This document shows, piece by piece, positions 7,749 to 14,274 of a stretch of DNA of 21,292 bases. The DNA is taken from assembly GCA_964196275.1 (NCBI GenBank), contig CAXMSN010000058.1:1-21292 (forward strand), read 5' to 3'. The notes under the pieces were generated by a model. The model ran no database searches. It had not been told where the DNA came from and worked only from the letters and a program-made list of their open reading frames with translations. The translations under genes and the position numbers were made by a program. Every line of letters begins with the position of its first letter. The stretch's first letter is position 1. The DNA is from UBA5794 sp964196275 (lineage in GTDB: Bacteria; Actinomycetota; Acidimicrobiia; Spongiisociales; UBA5794).

Positions 7749-8630
7749 ATGACGTGGTTCGCTGTGGTCAACCCGTCGGCAGGCAAGGTACCTGTGGATG
7801 TGGATGCCGTGCGTTCAACGGCATCGGCAGCCGGCGTCGACATGGTCACGTCCTTGTCACCCTCCGCAAAGAAGGCGACCGAGGCGGTGATTGCCGCCGT
7901 GAGTGATGGCCATACGCGATTCGTCTCGATCGGCGGGGACGGAACAGCGAATCTGATCGCCAATGCGCTCCTTTCGAAGCCTTCGGACGCTCGATTCACG
8001 CTTGGCGTTGTTGCCGTCGGATCTGGCAGCGACCTCGCCAGAACCTTTGCGCATGCAAGGGGCCTCGAAGCTGGGATGGCCAGGCTCGCCGACCCTGACC
8101 TGTATCCCTTCGACGTTGGGGCCGTCACCGTCGGACAGTCCACCACTCACTTCCTGAATGCCGTCAACATCGGCGTTGGCGCCGCGTCGGTGGTCAAAGC
8201 GAATCGCATACCCCGCAGACTCGGGAGCCTCAGGTACACAGCAGGCTTCTGGCTCGCACTCGCCGGCTACAACGCGGACACCATGGATGTCACGATCGAT
8301 AAACACAGTTTCTCCGGGAAGGCGATAAACGTCGTCGTTGCGAACGGCCAGTTCTTCGGGGGTGGCATGAACATCGCTCCCCGAGCCTCGACATCAGATG
8401 GCCTGTTCGACGTGCAGATCTTCTCAGGCCCGAAACGTCAAGCCTTCACGGTCATGCCCCGCGTTCTGCTTGGCACCCATCTGACCCATCGTTCGGTGCG
8501 CAGATACGTGGGTGGCCATGTCACGCTCACGGGTGACGGCGACCTTCTGGTCGAGTCGGACGGTGAACTTCTCGGTGAGGGATCGGTTGAGATCGCCATG
8601 CTTCCGTCAGCGCTCGACCTTGTCATCTGA
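7749..8630 (+). CDS. Diacylglycerol kinase-family lipid kinase
   Basis: 293-residue member of the DagK/LCB5/YegS family, which phosphorylates lipid hydroxyls (diacylglycerol, sphingoid bases or related lipids) with ATP. The nucleotide-binding motifs are FAVVNPSAGK (4-13) and the catalytic GGDGTAN (62-68). Next comes GSGSDLARTF (91-100), a variant of the usual GTGNDFART with Ser for Thr and Asn. The C-terminal beta-sandwich has NGQFFGGGMNIAPRAS and DGLFDVQIF, both typical. The start at 7749 is chosen from the GGAGG at 7736-7740. In actinobacteria such enzymes recycle diacylglycerol or make phosphatidylinositol-mannoside precursors. The substrate cannot be read from the sequence, so no gene symbol is given. 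Confidence 0.9.
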   Translation: MTWFAVVNPSAGKVPVDVDAVRSTASAAGVDMVTSLSPSAKKATEAVIAAVSDGHTRFVSIGGDGTANLIANALLSKPSDARFTLGVVAVGSGSDLARTFAHARGLEAGMARLADPDLYPFDVGAVTVGQSTTHFLNAVNIGVGAASVVKANRIPRRLGSLRYTAGFWLALAGYNADTMDVTIDKHSFSGKAINVVVANGQFFGGGMNIAPRASTSDGLFDVQIFSGPKRQAFTVMPRVLLGTHLTHRSVRRYVGGHVTLTGDGDLLVESDGELLGEGSVEIAMLPSALDLVI

Positions 8631-8635
8631 TGGTA

Positions 8636-8663
8636 TTGACCTAGCCCCAGAGTTGGGTATGCT
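8636..8663 (+). promoter_or_regulatory. Sigma70-type promoter for the DUF4193-like gene
   Basis: TTGACC (8636-8641) and TATGCT (8658-8663) are separated by 16 bases. This is the best complete -35/-10 pair in the window. Transcription would start near 8670-8672, about 22 bases before the ATG at 8693. Confidence 0.6.
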
Positions 8664-8673
8664 CCGCGCCGAC

Positions 8674-8700
8674 ATGACGAATCGAGAGGCACATGTCTGA
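8674..8700 (+). other. Possible 8-codon leader ORF overlapping the next start
   Basis: ATG at 8674 reads eight codons (MTNREAHV) and stops at TGA 8698-8700. Its end overlaps the first codons of the DUF4193-like gene (ATG 8693) in another frame. The ATG lies only 2-4 bases inside the predicted transcript start, so it would be translated almost leaderless. Coding is unproven. Confidence 0.3.
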
Positions 8701-9064
8701 CAACATCGACGAACAAGTAGAGGTCGAGGAACTCGAAGTCGGCGACGGCGACGACGCTACTTCAGCCGAGGTCGCCGACACGGATGCGGACAGCGACGAC
8801 GACGGGGAAGAGACCACTGAAGCGCTCGATGAACTCGAGGCCGAAGAGCGCGAGATGCTCACGGAAGACGAGTCAGACGAGACGATCGTGGTTGACGAGG
8901 CCGCGGAGATGCGGGCTATACGACGCGCAGAGATCTCGATGGAGGAGGAGAGCGCAGACAGCGCACACTCCGACGAGTTCGTGTGCTCGAGTTGCTTCCT
9001 GGTGAAGAAGAACAGTCAGATGGCGAACAAGCGTCGCAAGATCTGTTTCGATTGCGCAGGCTGA
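8693..9064 (+). CDS. DUF4193-like acidic zinc-ribbon protein
   Basis: 123 residues in two parts. Residues 1-90 are strongly acidic and low in complexity (runs of Asp and Glu), probably disordered. Residues 95-123 hold a compact zinc ribbon, FVCSSCFLVKK then ICFDCAG, with cysteines at 98, 101, 118 and 121. The CSSCFLV...C-x-DCA pattern is the hallmark of the actinobacterial DUF4193 family, of which a mycobacterial member of about 100 aa is known. Function is not established; the small C4 ribbon plus acidic arm resembles factors that bind basic proteins or transcription complexes, which is inference. It has a good promoter (TTGACC/TATGCT) and a weak GAGAGG ribosome site at 8684-8689. A mini-ORF overlaps its start. 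Confidence 0.8.
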   Translation: MSDNIDEQVEVEELEVGDGDDATSAEVADTDADSDDDGEETTEALDELEAEEREMLTEDESDETIVVDEAAEMRAIRRAEISMEEESADSAHSDEFVCSSCFLVKKNSQMANKRRKICFDCAG

Positions 9065-9101
9065 CGCCAACACCTCAAGCGGTCATTGCCAGCTTCCGAT
9101 G

Positions 9102-9108
9102 AAGGAGG
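9102..9108 (+). promoter_or_regulatory. Strong but oddly placed ribosome binding site
   Basis: AAGGAGG is nearly full anti-SD complementarity. It sits only 1 base before an in-frame ATG (9110) and 16 before the homology-supported ATG (9125). CTTC (9093-9096) and GAAG (9101-9104) can pair around CGAT and would partly cover it. Confidence 0.45.
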
Positions 9109-9124
9109 CATGCAAGACTTCCGT

Positions 9125-9841
9125 ATGAACGTTCTCGTCATCATCCCGACCTACAACGAACGTGAGAACATTCGTCAAGCAGCCGCGGCGGTACGGGAGC
9201 ATGGATACGACCTCCTGATCGTCGACGACAGATCTCCTGACGGAACCGGTGCGATCGCAGACGAACTCGCGACGGGCGACGACGGCATCCATGTGCTCCA
9301 CCGATCAGTCAAGGCTGGTCTCGGTCCTGCATACACAGCAGGATTCGCCAAGGCGCTCGATCTCGGCGCCGAGATCATCTGTGAGATGGATGCGGACTTC
9401 AGCCACGATCCGCAGGACCTCCCCAGACTGGTCGATGCCGTGGAAGCCGGTGCGGACCTCGCCATCGGTTCCCGCTACGTCGAGGGTGGTGGAACGGAAG
9501 GCTGGCCGTGGCACCGCGAACTGCTCTCGAAGGCCGGCAACGCCTACGCAGCGCTCATGCTTGGCATCGATGTCAGGGATGCGACCGCAGGGTTCAGGGC
9601 CTTCAGGGACACGACGATCCGAAAGGTCGATCCGAGCGCATGTGAAGCGTCGGGTTACGGCTTCCAGATCGAGATGGCCTGGAGGACGGAACGGAGCGGG
9701 CTCGTCATAACCGAGATACCGATCATCTTCAGGGACAGGATCTACGGCGAATCCAAGATGAACCGTTCGATCGCGATCGAAGCCATCGTTCTGATCACCA
9801 AGTGGGGCATCGCAAGGTTGACCGGCAGAAGCCGCTTCTAG
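9125..9841 (+). CDS. Polyprenol-phosphate mannosyltransferase (GT2)
   Basis: 238-residue family-2 glycosyltransferase of the DPM1/Ppm1 type. It transfers mannose from GDP-mannose to a polyprenyl phosphate, giving the lipid donor for lipomannan, glycolipid or protein mannosylation at the membrane. Motifs: IIPTYNERENI (6-16), VDDRSPDGT (33-41), DADFSHDPQDLP (89-100) with the metal-binding DAD, GSRYVEGG (115-122), and DATAGFRAF (152-160). There are no C-terminal membrane helices, so it is a soluble catalytic module. In mycobacteria the domain is fused to or paired with apolipoprotein N-acyltransferase, which is not seen here. The start is uncertain: TTG 9086, ATG 9110 or ATG 9125. I chose 9125 because the family begins just before this beta-strand. 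Called ppm1-like without certainty of substrate. Confidence 0.88.
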   Translation: MNVLVIIPTYNERENIRQAAAAVREHGYDLLIVDDRSPDGTGAIADELATGDDGIHVLHRSVKAGLGPAYTAGFAKALDLGAEIICEMDADFSHDPQDLPRLVDAVEAGADLAIGSRYVEGGGTEGWPWHRELLSKAGNAYAALMLGIDVRDATAGFRAFRDTTIRKVDPSACEASGYGFQIEMAWRTERSGLVITEIPIIFRDRIYGESKMNRSIAIEAIVLITKWGIARLTGRSRF

Positions 9842-9852
9842 ACAGTCGCCGC

Positions 9853-9858
9853 TACGCT
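9853..9858 (+). promoter_or_regulatory. Putative -10 box of a leaderless acetyltransferase transcript
   Basis: TACGCT ends 6 bases before the ATG at 9865, the same hexamer and spacing as before pafA. CGCCG (9847-9851) and CGGCG (9859-9863) flank it as a 5-bp inverted repeat, which could also be an operator-like element. Confidence 0.42.
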
Positions 9859-9864
9859 CGGCGC

Positions 9865-10356
9865 ATGGAAATCAACGTCAGACCGGCGGTCAACGGCGAC
9901 ATCTTTCGTCTTGTATCCCTCTACGGGACTCTCGAATCCGAACAGACCGTCCGCAAACCGATCTGGGCGCTGACAGACGGCTTGGATGAGCGTTTCGACC
10001 TCTCACTCTTCCACGCCATCGAGAGACCAGACTCCTTCGTCCTTGTCGGCGAGATCGACGGCGTCATCGTCGGGTTCCTCTGGGCCACCACAGAGTCCAT
10101 GCTCGAACGCGCCGGTGGCGCACAGATCGGTCGCATACGGTTGATCTACACAGAACCCGAGGCGAGGGGCGTGGGCGTCGGTCACGAGATGCTTGAATCT
10201 GCGCTCGAACAACTTCGAGCGCTCGGGATATCGCACTTCGATGCGCCGGTCGGCCCGGGTCAGCGTGAGGCTAAGAACTTCTTCGAAGGCCACCAGTTCG
10301 CTGCGCGGTCGATCATCATGCACTCGTCGGACGTCCCTTCTGCCTCCGGTGACTGA
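9865..10356 (+). CDS. GNAT-family N-acetyltransferase
   Basis: 163-residue GCN5-related acetyltransferase using acetyl-CoA. It starts in the standard fold (MEINVRPAVNGDIFRLVSLY). The acetyl-CoA loop is in IYTEPEARGVGVGHEML (94-110), with the R-x-x-G-x-G type pyrophosphate-binding turn. NFFEGHQFAARSIIM near the C-terminus is the usual beta-strand plus helix. The ATG at 9865 is preferred over an upstream frame extension starting inside the previous gene, because the fold begins here and a -10-like TACGCT sits 6 bases upstream. The stop overlaps the GTG of the peptidase gene by 8 bases, so the two are probably cotranslated. The acceptor substrate is unknown. Confidence 0.85.
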   Translation: MEINVRPAVNGDIFRLVSLYGTLESEQTVRKPIWALTDGLDERFDLSLFHAIERPDSFVLVGEIDGVIVGFLWATTESMLERAGGAQIGRIRLIYTEPEARGVGVGHEMLESALEQLRALGISHFDAPVGPGQREAKNFFEGHQFAARSIIMHSSDVPSASGD

Positions 10357-11704
10357 GAACTTCGATCCGTCGCCGGCCGTCGATCTCCTCGTTGAGTTGA
10401 TCCGTAACGCCTGCGTCAATACCGGCGAAGAGACCTCCGGCGGCGAGATCCGCTCGGTCCGTTCGATCCAGAGCTTCCTTGGCATGACGGGCACGGTCGT
10501 TGAGCCTCTTCCGGGACGGGCATCGGTCGTCTTCCGCCACGCAGGCTCTGACCCGTCGGCGCCCCGACTTCTCCTCATCCCGCACCTCGATGTTGTGCCT
10601 GCTGATCGCACGGACTGGACACACGATCCCTTCTCGGGGACCCGGGCGGACGGCTTCGTGTGGGGGAGGGGTGCCGTCGACATGCTGAACGTGACAGCAG
10701 CCATGGTCACTCTCTTTCGTGGTTTCGTGAACGGGGAACTGCCACCCCCACGCGGCGACGTGATCCTCGCAGCCGTAGCAGACGAGGAAGCCGGAGGCAC
10801 ATATGGTGCCGCGGAACTCGTGTCCAACCATTGGAATCTCGTCGGCTGCGATGCCGTGCTCACGGAAGTCGCTGGCCCGATGATCGGGCAGGGAGACGCC
10901 ATGGTGATCCCCGTGACCGTTGCAGAGAAGGGCCCCGCATGGAGGCAGTTCACAGCGAAAGGCATCCCCGGGCACGGGAGTCAGCCCTATCGGCGCTCGA
11001 ACGCCGTGCTGACGCTCTCAGCCGCGTTCGATCGGATCGGGCGGGCTGACCATCCCAGCCTGATCACGGACGAGTGGCGGGCGTTCGTCGAATACCTTCC
11101 CGTCAGCGCTGAATTGCAAGATGCGTTGTGCGATGAGCAGACCCTTGACGCAGCGATCGAATCCGTAGCGGAGGACGACGAGGTACTCGCACGGTGGATC
11201 CACGCCTGTACGCATCTGACCTTCTCGCCGAACACCCTCATTGGAGGAACCAAGTCGAACATGGTCCCCGACATCGCTGTCGGCGATGTTGACGTGCGTC
11301 TCCTCCCTGGGCAAGATCGAAGCGACGTTGAAGACCACTTTCGCAAGGTCCTCGGCACGGACCTTTTCGACCAGCTCGATATCGATCCGATCCTTGAGAT
11401 GGCTGCCAACGGCTCTCCAGCGTCAGGATCCCTGTGGGACGCGATCGCCGACGCTTCGGAAACCCACACGGGGAGCCGTGACCTCGCGCCAACGCTCACA
11501 CCAGTCACCACTGACGCCCGCTTCTTCAGGGAACTCGGCATCCCTTCGTATGGCGTTGGACTCTTCGACGACACGGTGACGTTCCCCGAGATGCTCGCCA
11601 TGTTCCATGGCATCGACGAAAGAGTCAGCGAACAGAGCGTGATCGACACGACGGCCTTCCTCGCAACGGTCGTGGATCGATTCAGCGTCCGAACCGACAG
11701 ATAG
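10349..11704 (+). CDS. M20-family metallopeptidase
   Basis: 451 residues from the GTG at 10349, a normal length for M20 dizinc peptidases, deacylases and carboxypeptidases. Zinc and catalytic motifs: PHLDVVPAD (78-86) with His79 and Asp81, GRGAVDMLN (107-115) with the bridging Asp111, ADEEAGG (144-150) with the general-base and zinc-binding glutamates, and FHGIDERV near the end with His420. The lid domain lies between about 185 and 300. The GTG start overlaps the acetyltransferase stop by 8 bases; the frame is open further upstream, but that stretch lies inside the previous gene and reads as basic, low-complexity shadow sequence. The substrate (dipeptide, acyl-amino acid or other) is not decided by the motifs. 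Its pairing with an acetyltransferase suggests an N-acyl-amino acid metabolite, which is speculation. Confidence 0.88.
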   Translation: MTENFDPSPAVDLLVELIRNACVNTGEETSGGEIRSVRSIQSFLGMTGTVVEPLPGRASVVFRHAGSDPSAPRLLLIPHLDVVPADRTDWTHDPFSGTRADGFVWGRGAVDMLNVTAAMVTLFRGFVNGELPPPRGDVILAAVADEEAGGTYGAAELVSNHWNLVGCDAVLTEVAGPMIGQGDAMVIPVTVAEKGPAWRQFTAKGIPGHGSQPYRRSNAVLTLSAAFDRIGRADHPSLITDEWRAFVEYLPVSAELQDALCDEQTLDAAIESVAEDDEVLARWIHACTHLTFSPNTLIGGTKSNMVPDIAVGDVDVRLLPGQDRSDVEDHFRKVLGTDLFDQLDIDPILEMAANGSPASGSLWDAIADASETHTGSRDLAPTLTPVTTDARFFRELGIPSYGVGLFDDTVTFPEMLAMFHGIDERVSEQSVIDTTAFLATVVDRFSVRTDR

Positions 11705-11716
11705 GACTGGCGAACC

Positions 11717-12517
11717 GTGCTCGAGACCGAAACCAAGATCATCGGGTCCGTCGTACTCGATCTCGACGGCGTCGTCTATCACGGCAACGAGGGGCTGCCA
11801 GGAGCCGGCGAGGCCATGTCCGCGATCGCGGGCAGCGGATGGCGTCTCATCATGGCGACGAACAATTCATCGAAGACACCCATCGAGGTGGTGGACAAGA
11901 TCGCTCGATTGACCGGATACACGGTTCCGGCTGAGCATGTCGTCACATCCGCACTTGCTGCGGCATCGCACTTGGCTGGTACGTGCGAGACAGCTCTCGT
12001 CGTTGGTGAACGGCCTCTCGGAGCTGCGATCGAGGATGCTGGCATACGCGTGGTCGATGCCTGGCAGGACGCCGAGGCCGTCGTCGTTGGCGTCGATTTC
12101 GGCATCTCGTACGACACGATGGATCAGGCTTCACGGGCCATACGTGCGGGAGCGGTATTCGTCGCCACAAATACCGATGCCAACTTTCCGACGCCGAACG
12201 GTCTCGCCGTTGGATCAGGGGCGATCGTCGCTGCGATCGCGACTGCCGCTGGCAGACAACCCATCGTGTGTGGCAAGCCCGAACGCCCGATGCGAGAACT
12301 CATCAAGCAACACATCGTCGGTTCCGATGTGTGGGTCGTTGGAGACAGGCCGGAAACCGACGTCGCCATGGCTCATGAGGAGGGCTGGCGCTCGATCCTC
12401 CCCCTCACCGGAGTGACACCTGACGATTCCCAGATGTCCCTGAGCCACGATCCGGACTTCATCGTGAGGTCGATCGCCGATGCCCCGGGTGTCCTCGCGG
12501 AACATGCTCGTGCCTGA
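11717..12517 (+). CDS. HAD-IIA family phosphatase
   Basis: 266-residue haloacid-dehalogenase phosphatase of the NagD/phosphoglycolate phosphatase subgroup. Motif I is VLDLDGVV, with nucleophile Asp15 and acid/base Asp17. Motif II is ATNNSSKTP (47-55), motif III is CGKPERPM with Lys187, and motif IV is VVGDRPETDVAMA with Asp210 and Asp215. The cap domain lies between about 90 and 170. The mycobacterial gene at the same place, two genes before tlyA, encodes a D-glycerol-3-phosphate phosphatase, so a glycerophospholipid-recycling role is likely but inferred from position. The GTG start is 12 bases after the peptidase stop. AGGA at 11703-11706 is a weak ribosome site. Confidence 0.88.
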   Translation: MLETETKIIGSVVLDLDGVVYHGNEGLPGAGEAMSAIAGSGWRLIMATNNSSKTPIEVVDKIARLTGYTVPAEHVVTSALAAASHLAGTCETALVVGERPLGAAIEDAGIRVVDAWQDAEAVVVGVDFGISYDTMDQASRAIRAGAVFVATNTDANFPTPNGLAVGSGAIVAAIATAAGRQPIVCGKPERPMRELIKQHIVGSDVWVVGDRPETDVAMAHEEGWRSILPLTGVTPDDSQMSLSHDPDFIVRSIADAPGVLAEHARA

Positions 12518-12530
12518 CGCCTCGATGAGC

Positions 12531-12536
12531 GATAAT
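12531..12536 (+). promoter_or_regulatory. Putative -10 box before the small acidic gene
   Basis: GATAAT matches TATAAT at 5 of 6 positions and ends 6 bases before the ATG at 12543. It would give a leaderless transcript starting the tlyA-nadK-recN run. No good -35 is seen, so this is tentative. It favours 12543 over the ATG at 12525. Confidence 0.4.
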
Positions 12537-12542
12537 GGTTCC

Positions 12543-12710
12543 ATGACCGACGACAAGCAGGAGAAGGGCCTTGAAGCTCTTGAGGTAGCACTCGCATCTG
12601 CGGATCCAGCGGATGCGCCAGAGATCGCCGAAGAACTAGCCGCTGTTATGGGTGACGAACTCGACGAGGCCACGGACAGCACAGACCCGACCGAGGAGCG
12701 CCCGTCCTGA
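12543..12710 (+). CDS. Small acidic protein upstream of tlyA
   Basis: 55 residues, very rich in Glu, Asp and Ala, with the pattern EKGLEALEVALASADPADAP suggesting one or two amphipathic helices. It has no cysteines, signal peptide or membrane segment. I do not recognise a domain. In mycobacteria a similarly short gene (Rv1693 from memory) occupies the same place between the HAD phosphatase and tlyA, so position supports a real, conserved gene; I cannot confirm sequence similarity. The start at 12543 is favoured by a GATAAT box 6 bases upstream; the ATG at 12525 would add six residues. Its stop TGA overlaps the probable CTG start of tlyA. Function unknown. Confidence 0.65.
   Translation: MTDDKQEKGLEALEVALASADPADAPEIAEELAAVMGDELDEATDSTDPTEERPS
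12693..12698 (+). promoter_or_regulatory. Ribosome binding site for the CTG start of tlyA
   Basis: GAGGAG lies exactly 8 bases before the CTG at 12707, the optimal range. The next GAGGAG (12712-12717) is 19 bases from the GTG at 12737, too far. This decides in favour of the CTG. Confidence 0.5.
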
Positions 12711-13495
12711 CGAGGAGACGACTCGATCAGGAACTCGTGCGGCGCAAGCTCGTCGAGAGCCGGACCGAGGCACAACGGGCCATCACCGCCGGGCTCGTCA
12801 GGGTCGGCACGAACACAGAGCCCAAAGCCTCGACGATGGTCTCTGACGACGAACCGCTGCACCTGACGTCGTCGCCCGAACCGTTCGTCTCGCGCGCGGG
12901 GAAGAAACTTGCGGCTGCGCTCACCGCCTTCCCTGTGACGATCGACGGCACGAGGGCGATCGATGTGGGGGCCTCGACCGGTGGATTCACAGACTGTCTT
13001 CTGCAGAACGGTGCCGTCCACGTCACAGCAGTGGATGTCGGCTACGGCCAGATGCACTGGCGTATCCGAAACGATGCAAAGGTCGAAGTCGTCGAGCGCG
13101 TCAACATCAGGACATCCACACCCGGCCAGTTCGGTGATCCCTTCGATGTCGTGGTTGCAGATCTTTCATTCATATCGCTACGAACGGTGAGTGGAGCCCT
13201 GGCCTCTCTCGGCTCCGGGGACGCCGACTGGGTGTTGCTCATCAAACCCCAGTTCGAGGCGGGAAGGCATGCCGTTGGAAAGGGTGGAATCGTCAGGGAC
13301 GCATCCGTACGACGCGACACCGTGCGGGCGGTGCTCGAACACTTTGCGGATCGAGGTCTTGGTTGCCGGGGGCTGATCGAATCTCCGATCACCGGCGCGA
13401 CTGGGAACATCGAGTACGTAGCATGGTTCCGTCGGGGCAGCGAAGGCATCGACATCGACGATCTCATCGCATCGGCGGAAAGCGCAACTACATGA
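12707..13495 (+). CDS. tlyA: TlyA family rRNA 2'-O-methyltransferase / S4-domain protein
   Basis: SAM-dependent methyltransferase that 2'-O-methylates 16S and 23S rRNA at capreomycin-related sites. From the CTG at 12707 it has 262 residues. An S4 RNA-binding domain covers 1-55 (RRRLDQELVRRKL, SRTEAQRAI, GLVRVG) and a Rossmann methyltransferase covers 60-250. SAM motif DVGASTGGFTDCLL lies at 86-99. Catalytic residues are Lys in VSRAGKKL (66/67), Asp152 in ADLSF, Lys in LLIKPQFE and Glu in GNIEY. The first conventional start, GTG 12737, would delete the first S4 helix. No ATG, GTG or TTG occurs in frame between 12662 and 12737. CTG overlaps the upstream stop as CTGA, and GAGGAG is 8 bases upstream. 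If CTG is not used, the gene is 12737-13495. Identity is secure; the start is likely but unproven. Confidence 0.9.
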   Translation: MTRRRLDQELVRRKLVESRTEAQRAITAGLVRVGTNTEPKASTMVSDDEPLHLTSSPEPFVSRAGKKLAAALTAFPVTIDGTRAIDVGASTGGFTDCLLQNGAVHVTAVDVGYGQMHWRIRNDAKVEVVERVNIRTSTPGQFGDPFDVVVADLSFISLRTVSGALASLGSGDADWVLLIKPQFEAGRHAVGKGGIVRDASVRRDTVRAVLEHFADRGLGCRGLIESPITGATGNIEYVAWFRRGSEGIDIDDLIASAESATT

Positions 13496-14274
13496 AACGC
13501 ATCCAGATCATCGTCCGTGACTCGAATCCGGACGCGGCATCCGCTGCGGTGGATCTCGGTGAAGCGCTTGCGGCTTCCGGCATCACGGCAGGACGATCGA
13601 CGACCTCACCGGACGCCATCATCGGCGTTGGTGGCGATGGAACCGTGCTCGAAGCGGCAGCGATAGCGATCGGGCATGGCGTTCCGGTCGCGGGCGTGAA
13701 CGTGGGGCGCGTTGGCTACCTCGCCGAATTCGCTCCTGATGAGGTTCGAGACCTCGCATTCGCCCTTGAGAACGACACGTACAAGATCCACGAGCGACGG
13801 ACCGTCGCTGTCACCGTCGGCGAATCGACGACACACGCCATAAACGACGTCGTCGTCGACAAGGTCCTGTCGCAACGGATCATCGAGATCGCCGTTCAGA
13901 TCAACGGGGAACCTCTCGCTTCCTACCGAGCGGACGGGATCATCGTTGCCACACCGCTCGGGTCGACTGCGTACAGCCTCTCAGCCGGGGGACCCATCGT
14001 GTCCCCGGATCTCGATGCGATGATCCTCACACCGGTTGCCCCGCACAGCCTCTTCGCGCGGTCGATCGTCCTCGCACCCGATGCGATCGTCGAGCTGATC
14101 ATCAAGGGAGATCGGCCTGCCTCCGTCAGCGTCGATGGCAAGGCGTTCGCAGAGGCCGTTGCTGGAGATCCGATCATCGTACGGATGGGGACCACGAACG
14201 TGCAGTTCCTCAGCCTCGGGCGCCATCCCTTCCCGCATGCCGTCAGGGAGCAATTCGGCCTCGACCATGCTTGA
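13492..14274 (+). CDS. nadK: NAD kinase
   Basis: Phosphorylates NAD to NADP with ATP or polyphosphate in the cytosol. It is 260 residues, somewhat shorter than M. tuberculosis PpnK (about 307 from memory), lacking the longer N-terminal arm. Motifs: GVGGDGTVLEAA (45-56) with the GGDGT signature, GVNVGRVGYLAEF (68-80), INDVVVDK (117-124) with the Asn-Asp NAD contact, and TPLGSTAYSLSAGGPI (154-169). The start is an ATGA overlap with tlyA. The in-frame extension to 13363 is only the tlyA sequence in another frame. The stop overlaps recN by 8 bases, so tlyA-nadK-recN read as a coupled operon. No separate promoter is visible. Confidence 0.95.
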   Translation: MKRIQIIVRDSNPDAASAAVDLGEALAASGITAGRSTTSPDAIIGVGGDGTVLEAAAIAIGHGVPVAGVNVGRVGYLAEFAPDEVRDLAFALENDTYKIHERRTVAVTVGESTTHAINDVVVDKVLSQRIIEIAVQINGEPLASYRADGIIVATPLGSTAYSLSAGGPIVSPDLDAMILTPVAPHSLFARSIVLAPDAIVELIIKGDRPASVSVDGKAFAEAVAGDPIIVRMGTTNVQFLSLGRHPFPHAVREQFGLDHA

